This document shows, one piece after another, positions 27,057 to 34,071 of a stretch of 64,000 bases of DNA; positions within the stretch are counted from its first letter, which is position 1; the number at the start of each line of letters is the position of its first letter. The DNA comes from Streptomyces sp. Z26. Lineage in GTDB: Bacteria; Actinomycetota; Actinomycetes; Streptomycetales; Streptomycetaceae. The notes beneath the pieces are model-generated. The model saw nothing but the letters and a program-made list of their open reading frames with translations, did no database searches and was not told the DNA's origin. The position numbers and the translations under genes were made by a program. The DNA is taken from the NCBI RefSeq assembly GCF_003665095.1, contig NZ_RCHV01000002.1:2179501-2243500 (forward strand), written 5' to 3'.

Positions 27057-28193
27057 TCACTTGGGTACGCGCGCGGGACCGGGTTCCACGTCCAGCCGGT
27101 AGCCGCGTTTCACCACGGTGAGGATCAGCTCCGGCCTGCCCAGCGCCGCCCGCAGCCGCGCCACCGCCGTCTCGACGGCGTGCGGGTCGCGCCCGGCGCC
27201 GGGCAGCGCCCGCAGCAGGTCGCCGCGCGAGACGACCCAGCCCGGCCTGCGGGCCAGTTCGCGCAGCAGCGCCATCCCGGCCGGGGGCACGGGCCGCAGC
27301 TCGCCGTCCACGACGGCGGCGTGCCCGCGGATCTCCAGCCGGTGCCCGGCGGCCGTCAGGGCGGGTACGCGCGCGGGGAGCGCCGACGCCAGCAGCTGTA
27401 CGAGGGGCGCGAGCCGGAAGCGTTCCGGCTGGAGCGTCGGTACGCCGCGCTCCGTGAGGGGCCCGGCGGTGACCGGCCCGACGCACGCCACGAGCACGTC
27501 GCGGCGCAGGGCGGTGAGGAGCGCGTCCCGTACGCCGCGCTCCCCGGCCCGTTCCAGCAGGGACGCCACGGCGGGCGCGCTGGTGAAGGCGAGCGCGTCG
27601 ACGTGCCGGGCGAGGAGCGCGTCTGTGAGCCGGTCGACGGGGCCGATGTCCTCGGGCGGCAGCCAGCGGTAGACGGGTACGCCCACCACGTCGGCCCCCG
27701 CCTCCCGCAGCGCCCGCCCGAACCCGGCCAGTGGCTCGCCGTGCAGCTGCACCGCGATCCGCCGCCCGCGTACGCCCTCTGCCAGCAGCCGGTCCTGCAC
27801 CTCCGCCATCGACTCCGACGCGGGCGACCACACCTCCCGCAGGCCCACCGCCCGTACGGCGCCGCGTACCTTCGGGCCGCGCGTCAGCAGCTCCGCGTGC
27901 GCGAGGCGGTCGCGGAGCGCGTCGCCGAGGTCCCAGCCGTCGGCCGCCTCCAGCCACCCGCGGAAGCCGACGGCCGTAGTGGTGACGACGGTGTGCGGCG
28001 GGTCGTCGAGCAACCGCCGTGTGGCGTCCCGTAGTTCACCGTCGTCCGCGAGCGGCACGATGCGCAGGGACGGCGCCTGGACGACGACGGCGCCGCGCCG
28101 TTCCAGGAGCGCGCCCAGTTCCTCGGCGCGGCGCGCGGCGGTGAGGCCGACGGTGAAGCCCGCGAGGGGCTGCGGGGCGGTGGCGTCTTCCAT
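27057..28193 (-). CDS. Uroporphyrinogen-III synthase domain fused to an OmpR-type DNA-binding domain
   Basis: 378 residues from the ATG at 28193 (GAGGA upstream). Residues 1-265 are a HemD fold: GFTVGLTAARRAEELGALLERRG, TSAPAVASLLERAG and LVACVGPVTAGPLTERG. Residues about 285-375 are a winged helix of the trans_reg_C type (ELARRPGWVVSRGDLLRAL, HAVETAVARLRAALG, TVVKRGYRLDVEP). This fusion is known in actinobacteria, often next to nitrate or nitrite genes, where it is thought to act as a regulator rather than in haem synthesis. No nitrate gene is nearby here. It probably binds DNA in response to a tetrapyrrole or related ligand, which is inference. Confidence 0.9.
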   Translation of the reverse strand: MEDATAPQPLAGFTVGLTAARRAEELGALLERRGAVVVQAPSLRIVPLADDGELRDATRRLLDDPPHTVVTTTAVGFRGWLEAADGWDLGDALRDRLAHAELLTRGPKVRGAVRAVGLREVWSPASESMAEVQDRLLAEGVRGRRIAVQLHGEPLAGFGRALREAGADVVGVPVYRWLPPEDIGPVDRLTDALLARHVDALAFTSAPAVASLLERAGERGVRDALLTALRRDVLVACVGPVTAGPLTERGVPTLQPERFRLAPLVQLLASALPARVPALTAAGHRLEIRGHAAVVDGELRPVPPAGMALLRELARRPGWVVSRGDLLRALPGAGRDPHAVETAVARLRAALGRPELILTVVKRGYRLDVEPGPARVPK

Positions 28194-28423
28194 GCGTTCC
28201 TCGTCCGCTGAGCTGGCGTGGGGCGGTGGGGCCCGTGGGGCCCGGTGCGTCCCGTGGGGTTCCGTGGGGCCGTACGTCTCGCGCACGCGTACGGCCCGAC
28301 ACGTACCGAGCGTGTCAACGGCACGTGTCCTCCGCCGACCGCCACGGTTTCCCCAGTGTTACGCGCGCCGGGCCGACACCTCACCGCGCCCCGCCGGGCC
28401 CCCGCCCCGCGCCTCCCCTGCCG

Positions 28424-29278
28424 CTACAGGGCCGTGTGGGAGAGCCAGTGGTCCACCAGGGCGCGGTCACCGGTGATCTTGACCGCCGGGGAGTCGGCCG
28501 GGAGGCGCCGGGCCAGGACGAGCATCACGTCCGCCACCGGCCCGGACACCGTGACGTCCGCCTCGGGCGCCGGGTCCGCCGCCGGTACGTGCCGCCAGCT
28601 CACACCCTCGGGCGTACGGGTGACCAGCCAGCCCGGTACGGACGTCTCGTCCGGCCGCAGGCTCAACGTCTGCCCCTCGCCGCGCAGTTGGGCGAAACCG
28701 GGGAGCGCGGCGACGGCCGCGGGGGTACCGGCGATCTCCAGCAGCTCGTTCAGCGCGTCGGCGGCGAGGTCCGCGTCGATCGCGTAGCCGAGGCCCGCGC
28801 TCGTGTCGGCGCCCGCGCCGACGCCCGTGAGCAGCGCGTCCGCGTAGTGGACCGACGTGTCGTGCAGCATGCGCCGGGGCCAGAACGCCGCGGGCCGCTC
28901 CCCCACCAGCGTCCACACGACGGTGGCCGGGCCGATGTCCCGTACGGCGGCGGCCAGTTCGGCGGCGCCCGTGTTCAACCAGTCGGCCCAGGCGGCCGGT
29001 TCACCCGGGTCGGCCTGCGCCGGGTCGGGTACGGCGTCGGGGCGGCCCGTCCGTACGATCGCCGCGCCCCACCGGTGCGCCTGTCCGACGTGCGCGGTGA
29101 GTTGGCGCAGCGCCCAGTCCGGGCAGGTGGGCACGGTCGCGTCCGGGTCACCGTCCCGCACGGCGTCCGCGAAGCGGGCCGTCTGCGTCAGCAGCCCCTC
29201 GATGAACCGCTCGGCCGCCGCCTCGACGGCCCCCGCGCCCGTTCCCGCGCCCGTCTCCGTACCGCTGTCGATCCCCAT
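28424..29278 (-). CDS. Maleylpyruvate isomerase family mycothiol-dependent enzyme
   Basis: 284 residues from the ATG at 29278 with GGAGGAG upstream. DinB/MDMPI fold: the N-terminal metal-binding helix bundle is visible in PDWALRQLTAHVGQAHRW and RRMLHDTSVHYADALL, which provide the likely metal ligands (His in HVGQ and His-x3-His-type HDTSVH), and the small C-terminal MDMPI_C domain ends in TGDRALVDHWL. Such enzymes use mycothiol as a cofactor in isomerase or transferase reactions, often for detoxification; the substrate is unknown. Transcription should start from the MerR-type promoter at 29349-29380, divergent from the merR gene, so it is probably induced by that regulator's ligand. Confidence 0.85.
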   Translation of the reverse strand: MGIDSGTETGAGTGAGAVEAAAERFIEGLLTQTARFADAVRDGDPDATVPTCPDWALRQLTAHVGQAHRWGAAIVRTGRPDAVPDPAQADPGEPAAWADWLNTGAAELAAAVRDIGPATVVWTLVGERPAAFWPRRMLHDTSVHYADALLTGVGAGADTSAGLGYAIDADLAADALNELLEIAGTPAAVAALPGFAQLRGEGQTLSLRPDETSVPGWLVTRTPEGVSWRHVPAADPAPEADVTVSGPVADVMLVLARRLPADSPAVKITGDRALVDHWLSHTAL

Positions 29279-29348
29279 TGACCCGCTCCTCCGTGCCGTT
29301 CGCCCGCTCGCCTGCCGCGCGGCGCTCCTGGCGCGCCGCCGTCCCCGT

Positions 29349-29380
29349 ACCGTAGGAACTCCAGCCGGGTGGAGGTTCAA
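29349..29380 (-). promoter_or_regulatory. MerR-type promoter/operator
   Basis: On the minus strand: -35 TTGAAC (29380-29375), a 20-base spacer holding an inverted repeat, and -10 TACGGT (29354-29349). The repeat is GAACTCCA-GCCGGG-TGGAGGTTC on the plus strand (29356-29378). An over-long spacer with a centred dyad is the hallmark of MerR-activated promoters. It drives the MDMPI gene and overlaps the 5' end of the merR gene. Confidence 0.75.
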
Positions 29381-30340
29381 GTGAGTGTGAGCGGTCCCAC
29401 AGCGGGCGGCGGCGGAACGGCGCTCGGCATCGGGGAGTTGGCACGGCAGACCGGCGTGCCCGTCCGCACCATCCGCTTCTACTGCGACGAGGGCGTCCTC
29501 GAATCCGACCGCAGCTCCGGCGGCCACCGCCGCTTCGCGCCCTCCGCCGTCGAACGGCTCGCTCTCGTACGGCGGTTGCGCGCCCTCGGGCTCGGCCTGC
29601 CGTCGATCACGGACGTGCTCACCGGGCGGCGTTCCGTGGGTGAGGCGGTCTCCGCCGAACGGGCCGCGCTGGACGTGGAGTTGTCGGCGCTCGCGTGGCG
29701 CCGCGCCTGCCTGCGCGCCGTCGAGGAGGCCGGGCCCGCCGAACGGGCCGCCCGCCTCGACCTGCTCACCGCAGCCGAGGACGGCCGCGCCGCGCACGGC
29801 CTGCTCACCGACTTCTGGCGCCGGATGGCGGTGGCGCCGCTGCCGGAGGACAGCCTGGCGGCTTTCGTCGCGATGGCCGCGCCGGAGCCGCCCGCCGACC
29901 CGACGCCCGAACAGGTCGTCGCCTACGCCGAGTTGATCGTCCTCGCCCGCGACCGTTCCCTCACCCGCGACATGGTGCGGCGCGCGCACGCCAACATGCG
30001 GCAGATCTCCGACGAGAACGCCCTCCTCACCGGCATCGGTGAGGCGTGCCGGATGGCCGAACCGCTGCTCGCGGCCGGGCGGGGGCCGGGCCCCAGCGGC
30101 GCGTTGGACCGCTACGTCGCGGCGCACGCGTCCGTACGCGGCGAGCGCGACACCCCGCGTTTCCGGCGCACCCTCCTGACCCACGTGGCGGTGGACCGCG
30201 ACCCACGCATGCACCGTTACTGGGGCCTGGTCGGCGCGGTCTCCGCCGAGCCCCTGCCGGTGGGCACGGCGCACCTGTGGCTGCTCGACTCCCTCGAACG
30301 GGCCGTGGAGCCGGAGGGCCCCGCCACCGCGAGCCGGTAA
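29381..30340 (+). CDS. MerR family transcriptional regulator
   Basis: 319 residues from the GTG at 29381, which has GGAGG five bases upstream; GTGs at 29369 (inside the operator) and 29387 are alternatives. The winged-helix domain is clear: GIGELARQTGVPVRTIRFYCDEGVL, SGGHRRFAPSAVERLALVRRLRALGLGLPSI. A dimerisation coil follows (about residues 75-115). The C-terminal 200 residues form a helical effector domain of unknown ligand, with no conserved Cys for metal or redox sensing. It is divergent from the MDMPI-type enzyme gene over a MerR-type operator and is expected to activate it. Confidence 0.9.
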   Translation: MSVSGPTAGGGGTALGIGELARQTGVPVRTIRFYCDEGVLESDRSSGGHRRFAPSAVERLALVRRLRALGLGLPSITDVLTGRRSVGEAVSAERAALDVELSALAWRRACLRAVEEAGPAERAARLDLLTAAEDGRAAHGLLTDFWRRMAVAPLPEDSLAAFVAMAAPEPPADPTPEQVVAYAELIVLARDRSLTRDMVRRAHANMRQISDENALLTGIGEACRMAEPLLAAGRGPGPSGALDRYVAAHASVRGERDTPRFRRTLLTHVAVDRDPRMHRYWGLVGAVSAEPLPVGTAHLWLLDSLERAVEPEGPATASR

Positions 30341-30380
30341 CGGCAGCGGTCATCCCTCACGTGTCCCCCGGGCAACGCGT

Positions 30381-30827
30381 TCACGTGCTCCTGCCCGCGC
30401 CGAGAACTCCGCCCGTGCGCGCGTACGGGCCGAACTCGCACCACACCACCTTGCCCGGCCGCCGCGTCCCGACGCCCCACTTGTCGGACAGCGCCTCGAC
30501 GAGCAGCAGTCCGCGCCCGTTCTCCCCGTCCTCGTTCGGGCCCGTCCGCGCGCGCGGGTGGCCGTTTCCGCTGTCGTGGACCTCGATCCGCAGTCCACGG
30601 TCGGTGTTCAGCCACAGATGGAGGCGGTAGCCACGGCCGGAGGGAACGCCGTGCAGCAGCGCGTTCGTCGCCAGTTCGCTCACGCACAGCAACACGTCGT
30701 CCGCGCGCGCGGTGCCGCCCCAGTCGAGCAGCGCGCGGCGGGTGAACGCGCGCGCGGCGGGCACGGAACGGCGCTCCCGGCGGAAGAAGCGCTGGCGGTG
30801 ACGGGGCAGTTGGGTGGTGGAGTCCAT
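30381..30827 (-). CDS. HATPase_c anti-sigma-type ATP-binding protein
   Basis: 148 residues from the ATG at 30827. A stand-alone GHKL ATPase of the SpoIIAB/RsbW-like type common in Streptomyces: N-box CVSELATNALLHG, G1 box EVHDSGNGHPR, G2 region NEDGENGRGLLLVEALSDKWGV, GKVVWCEFG. Such proteins bind or phosphorylate partner switches of sigma factors, but most Streptomyces members are orphans with no known target. It is divergent from an Scr1-type XRE regulator and its DUF397 partner, a common trio. Regulation from the palindrome at 30874-30896 is likely. Confidence 0.9.
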   Translation of the reverse strand: MDSTTQLPRHRQRFFRRERRSVPAARAFTRRALLDWGGTARADDVLLCVSELATNALLHGVPSGRGYRLHLWLNTDRGLRIEVHDSGNGHPRARTGPNEDGENGRGLLLVEALSDKWGVGTRRPGKVVWCEFGPYARTGGVLGAGRST

Positions 30828-30873
30828 GGCGCCGATCGTCGCCTTCTGCGAGCACCGGTGAGCAGCGAGTGAG

Positions 30874-30896
30874 CCCGTACAAAAAATCCGTACGGG
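30874..30896. promoter_or_regulatory. Inverted repeat between divergent ATPase and XRE genes
   Basis: CCCGTAC-N9-GTACGGG, with an A-rich spacer (aaaaaatcc) unusual for this genome. It lies 44-47 bases from both start codons, a good place for the XRE protein to control both genes. Confidence 0.55.
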
Positions 30897-30939
30897 TTTA
30901 TCCGGGTCGATTCCGGGATCCACGGGGGAGCACTGCTTC

Positions 30940-31773
30940 ATGAACCCGAAGCACCAGAGGAAACAGCGCAAGAAGAACGCCTCCGCGATGCGCCTCGTCG
31001 GCGCGCAGGTCGGCTTGTTCCGGCGGGCGGCGTCTCTGACGCAGACACAGCTTGCGGAACAGGTCTGCGCGGACTACGAGACCATCGCCTCCATCGAGCA
31101 GGGCCGCCGCCTGCTGAAGCCGGACCTGGCGGCGGAGCTGGACGAACTGCTGGAGACCAAGGGCGCGTTGACGGTGGCCCTGGAGAACATGCCGGAGATG
31201 GACAAGTACCCGATCTGGGCCGCCGAGTTCGTGGACCGCGAGTCGGACGCGGTGGCGCTGTGCTCGTTCCAGACCCAGGCGGTGCCGGGGCTGCTCCAGA
31301 CCGAGGCGTACGCACGGGCGGTCTTCCGCAGCCGCGTACCGGCGCTGAGTGAGGACGAGATCGAGCACCAGGTGGCGGCGCGGATGGAACGGCAGGAGAT
31401 CCTGGAGCGGAAGGTCCCGCCGAGCGCCAGCTTCATCCTCTCGGAAGCCGTGCTGATGGACCGGCTGGGCGGGCCGGTGGTGTTCCGTGAGCAGCTGCGC
31501 CACCTGCGGCGGTGCGCCGAACTTCCCGGTATCTCGCTCCAGATCATGCCGTTCGGCAGGGAGACCCATGCCGCGCTCGACGGACCCTTCGTCCTGCTTG
31601 AGACCCCGGACCACGAGCACCTGGCGTACATGGAAACGCAGCGCGGCAGCCAGCTCATTTCGGACCAGGACGAGGTCAGCATCCTCGCGCAGAAATATGC
31701 GATGCTGCGGACGCAGGCCCTCAACCCCGAGGATTCCAGGGCCCTGTTGGACCGGCTGCTAGGAGAGTCATGA
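30940..31773 (+). CDS. XRE family regulator, Scr1/DUF5753 type
   Basis: 277 residues, ATG with GGGGGAG upstream. Helix-turn-helix in the first 75 residues (LVGAQVGLFRRAASLTQTQLAEQ, DYETIASIEQGRRLLKPDLA), then the DUF5753 effector domain (SFQTQAVPGLLQTEAYARAVF, LSEAVLMDRLGGP, LQIMPFGRETHAALDGPFVLLE). This family pairs with a small DUF397 protein, here overlapping by four bases. In Streptomyces such pairs (BldB/WhiJ/AbaA-like systems) influence development and antibiotic production; the role here is inferred by family only. Confidence 0.93.
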   Translation: MNPKHQRKQRKKNASAMRLVGAQVGLFRRAASLTQTQLAEQVCADYETIASIEQGRRLLKPDLAAELDELLETKGALTVALENMPEMDKYPIWAAEFVDRESDAVALCSFQTQAVPGLLQTEAYARAVFRSRVPALSEDEIEHQVAARMERQEILERKVPPSASFILSEAVLMDRLGGPVVFREQLRHLRRCAELPGISLQIMPFGRETHAALDGPFVLLETPDHEHLAYMETQRGSQLISDQDEVSILAQKYAMLRTQALNPEDSRALLDRLLGES

Positions 31774-32006
31774 ACAGCGAACTGGTGTGGTTCAAGTCGA
31801 GCTACAGCGGCAGCGAGGGCGGCGACTGCGTCGAAGTCGCCTACGACTGGCACAAGTCCAGCTACAGCGGCAGCGAAGGCGGGAACTGCGTCGAGGTCGC
31901 GACCTGTCCCGAGGCCGTGCACGTACGGGACTCCAAGGACGTCACCCGCCCCGGCCTCACCGTCCCCTCCGCCGCCTGGTCGGCCTTCACGGACTTCGCC
32001 GCGTAG
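31770..32006 (+). CDS. DUF397 protein with duplicated core motif
   Basis: 78 residues; ATG overlaps the XRE stop (ATGA). DUF397 proteins are about 60-65 residues and hold one W-x-K-S-S-Y-S...CVEVA module. Here the module occurs twice in a row: WFKSSYSGSEGGDCVEVA then WHKSSYSGSEGGNCVEVA, followed by the usual VHVRDSKDVTRPGLTV and a W-x2-F end. The two copies are nearly identical in DNA, so the duplication is recent. It is thought to antagonise its cognate XRE regulator. Confidence 0.93.
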   Translation: MNSELVWFKSSYSGSEGGDCVEVAYDWHKSSYSGSEGGNCVEVATCPEAVHVRDSKDVTRPGLTVPSAAWSAFTDFAA

Positions 32007-32207
32007 CCCCGACCCCTCGAAGCCCCCCAACTCCCCGCACGATGACGGCATCCGGCCACCGGGTGCCGTCATCTTCGCGAAGGGCGTTCACCAGTTCGTA
32101 TGAGTTACCCGGCGGGCGCTGGCATATGATCACGACGATTGCTTAGCGTAGCCACGTGACCACGGAACCCTCACGGACCCCGCCCTGCCGGAGTCCGCCA
32201 CCGACCC

Positions 32208-32225
32208 GTATACGCGCCGTATACT
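32208..32225 (+). promoter_or_regulatory. Palindromic operator overlapping the -10 of the RHH/PIN-like operon
   Basis: GTATACG-CGC-CGTATAC (32208-32224) is a perfect inverted repeat. The overlapping TATACT (32220-32225) is a good -10 whose +1 would fall at the A of the ATG at 32233, so the message is probably leaderless (no ribosome site is present). This is a typical autorepression layout for an antitoxin. Confidence 0.65.
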
Positions 32226-32232
32226 CCCCGCC

Positions 32233-32562
32233 ATGGCTGACGCGATGATCCGGGTACCCGCACATGTCCGCGACCGACTGGCCGTCCTGGCCGAGGCCCA
32301 GGACACGTCCATCCGCTCGCTGATCCAGGATTTCGCCGAATCCACCTTCACGCAGGAGGAGTTGGACGCGAGCGCGGAGCGCGCCAAGACCTACCTCTCC
32401 ACCTACCTCGGTGTCGACGTGACACCGGCGGAGGAAGAGGCGATCCAGCGCAAGATGGACGCCCTCGAAGCGGCAGACGCAGTGGCGTGCGCGGACGACA
32501 CGGAGGCCGCGGAGAAGCCCGCCGACGCACCCTCGACACCACCAGATGCGGCGGCAGCGTGA
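32233..32562 (+). CDS. Ribbon-helix-helix antitoxin-like protein
   Basis: 109 residues. The N-terminus (MIRVPAHVRDRLAVLAEAQ then TSIRSLIQDFAEST) matches the RHH/CopG-type DNA-binding fold, with the conserved strand and two helices. The C-terminal half is acidic and Ala/Pro-rich and probably disordered until bound to the partner. The next gene starts at a GTGA overlap, typical of antitoxin-toxin pairs. The palindrome over its promoter is the likely autoregulatory site. No Shine-Dalgarno sequence precedes the ATG. Confidence 0.8.
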   Translation: MADAMIRVPAHVRDRLAVLAEAQDTSIRSLIQDFAESTFTQEELDASAERAKTYLSTYLGVDVTPAEEEAIQRKMDALEAADAVACADDTEAAEKPADAPSTPPDAAAA

Positions 32563-32951
32563 ACAACAACAAGTACTACATCCTGGACGACCCCGCCCTG
32601 CTCGCGCTCGGCGGCGGCAACCGCGCCGCGTCGAGCCTGATCGTCCGCGGGCACCGTACGCAGCACATCAAGCTGCTCGCACCCGCGCTCTGCGTGCTTC
32701 AGGCGGACCAGATGCGGGAGGGAGTCGGCATCCACGTCGGTGCGTTGGAGATGCTGGACACGGTCGACCTGGACTTCGCCTCGACCCTGGCCGTCTCCCA
32801 GCTCGTACGGAAGGGCGTGCCGCTCGGTATCGCCCACGCCCGGGTCGCCGCAGCACCGAGCGCGTACCGTCCGGACGGTGCCACGATCGCGACGGTGGCA
32901 CCGGAGAACTACGCGCGCGTGGAGGTGCGCGTGCTGGACCTCAACGCGTAG
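32559..32951 (+). CDS. PIN-like protein, probable toxin or degenerate toxin
   Basis: 130 residues from a GTG overlapping the antitoxin stop. The start YYILDDPALLALGGG resembles the first strand and helix of VapC-type PIN ribonucleases with the first acidic residue, and GIAHARVAAA and IATVAPENYARVEVRVLDL align with the last helix and strands. The later catalytic acids expected in PIN domains (a Glu after the central helix, Asp in the DxxxxA helix, Asp in TxD) are not evident, being replaced by neutral residues. So it may be an inactive or divergent member. Identification rests on pattern and gene context. Confidence 0.65.
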   Translation: MNNNKYYILDDPALLALGGGNRAASSLIVRGHRTQHIKLLAPALCVLQADQMREGVGIHVGALEMLDTVDLDFASTLAVSQLVRKGVPLGIAHARVAAAPSAYRPDGATIATVAPENYARVEVRVLDLNA

Positions 32952-32997
32952 AGCCCGGGACACCTGAAGTCCTGAACACCGAGGGCCCTGAACGGCG

Positions 32998-33044
32998 GAA
33001 AGCCCGTCGCGACACCGGCCGCCGCCGGTGCCACCACGGGCTTC
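32998..33044. terminator. Bidirectional terminator between PIN-like and chitinase genes
   Basis: Nested inverted repeat: outer arms GAAAGCCCGT / ACGGGCTTC, inner perfect stem CACCGGC / GCCGGTG. It lies between two convergent genes, with the end sequence TTCTTCC on the plus strand. Confidence 0.8.
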
Positions 33045-33101
33045 TTCCGGTGGCGCGGAGGTCGACTCCGCGCCAGCGGGACATCGTTCAGGGCTTCGGA
33101 C

Positions 33102-33854
33102 TCAGCAGCTCAGGTTGTCGCCCGTGCTGGTGCCGAGGATCTGGGTGAACTGCGTGTACTTGTCGATGCGGCTCTGGACCTGGCCCGGGTTGCCGCCGTT
33201 GCACTCGATCGAACCGTTGATCGCGCGGATCGTCTCGCCGAAGCCACGGCCGCCGGTGATCGCGTCGTGGGCGGGCATGCTGCCGGGGCCGGACTGGGTC
33301 ATCCAGTACCAGATGCCGGTCTTCCAGGCCACGGCCGCGTCCTGCTCGACCAGGAACGGGTTGTTCAGCAGGTCGATGCCGAGCGCGTCACCCGCGGCCT
33401 TGTAGTTGAAGTTCCAGCTCAGCTGGATCGGACCGCGACCGTAGTAGGAGGCGTTGCCCGCGGGGCAGCCGTAGGACTGCGAGGTGTCGCAGTAGTGGGG
33501 GTAGTTCGCCTCGTTCTGCTCGACGATGTGGACGAGACCGCCGGTCTCGTGGCTCACGTTCGCCAGGAAGGCCGCGGCCTCCTGCTTCTTGCCGGTCTCG
33601 TCGCCGGTGTTGGCGAACGCCGGGTACGCGCTGAGGGCTTCGACGAGGCCCTGGTACGTGTAGAAGGAGTTCCGGCCCGGGAACATCTGGTTGAACTGGT
33701 CCTCGCTGACGATGAAGTCAGCGGCGGCCCCGCTCTTGCCGTCCTGGCCGTTCTGCCCTGCCGAAGCGGTGACGGGAATGAGTACGGCCAGCGCCGCCAC
33801 CAGGGCGGACACGGCGAACACCGCCTTGATTCTCTTCCTCAGCAGATTCAACAC
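33102..33854 (-). CDS. Secreted chitinase, GH19, catalytic domain only
   Basis: 250 residues from a GTG with AAGGAG upstream. Sec-type signal peptide with an AxA cleavage site (VTASAGQNG, about residue 32). GH19 signature: FLANVSHETGG with the catalytic Glu, NYPHYCDTS, SYYGRGPIQLSWNFNY and INGSIECNGGNPGQ. It endo-cleaves chitin with inversion. There is no chitin-binding domain, as in the chiG-like rather than chiF/ChiC-like Streptomyces enzymes. The promoter region contains a probable DasR site and a second palindrome, so control by N-acetylglucosamine metabolism is likely. Confidence 0.94.
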   Translation of the reverse strand: MLNLLRKRIKAVFAVSALVAALAVLIPVTASAGQNGQDGKSGAAADFIVSEDQFNQMFPGRNSFYTYQGLVEALSAYPAFANTGDETGKKQEAAAFLANVSHETGGLVHIVEQNEANYPHYCDTSQSYGCPAGNASYYGRGPIQLSWNFNYKAAGDALGIDLLNNPFLVEQDAAVAWKTGIWYWMTQSGPGSMPAHDAITGGRGFGETIRAINGSIECNGGNPGQVQSRIDKYTQFTQILGTSTGDNLSC

Positions 33855-33906
33855 TTGATCACTCCTTGTGGGGGCCCGGCGTACGCACCGGTTTCGCGGA
33901 GAAAAG

Positions 33907-33945
33907 GTTGACTGGCCGCAGTCAACTGCCTTGGTCTATACCAGT
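33907..33945 (-). promoter_or_regulatory. Probable DasR site (dre) and adjacent palindrome upstream of chitinase
   Basis: ACTGGTATAGACCAAG (minus strand, 33945-33930) matches 13 of 16 positions of the DasR consensus ACTGGTCTAGACCAGT as I recall it. Next to it is the perfect repeat GTTGACTG-GCCG-CAGTCAAC (33907-33926). Both lie 53-91 bases upstream of the chitinase GTG. Confidence 0.65.
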
Positions 33946-34071
33946 CAAGGCGTAGACCAATGTTTTCTCCGGGGAATCTCCCGGTGCGCGGGCTTCCCAC
34001 GCACGTCCGGGGCTACCGCCAACGCCCTTGCGCGGGAAGCCAGTTGGAATCCGATCGCGCGTCTCGCCCGG

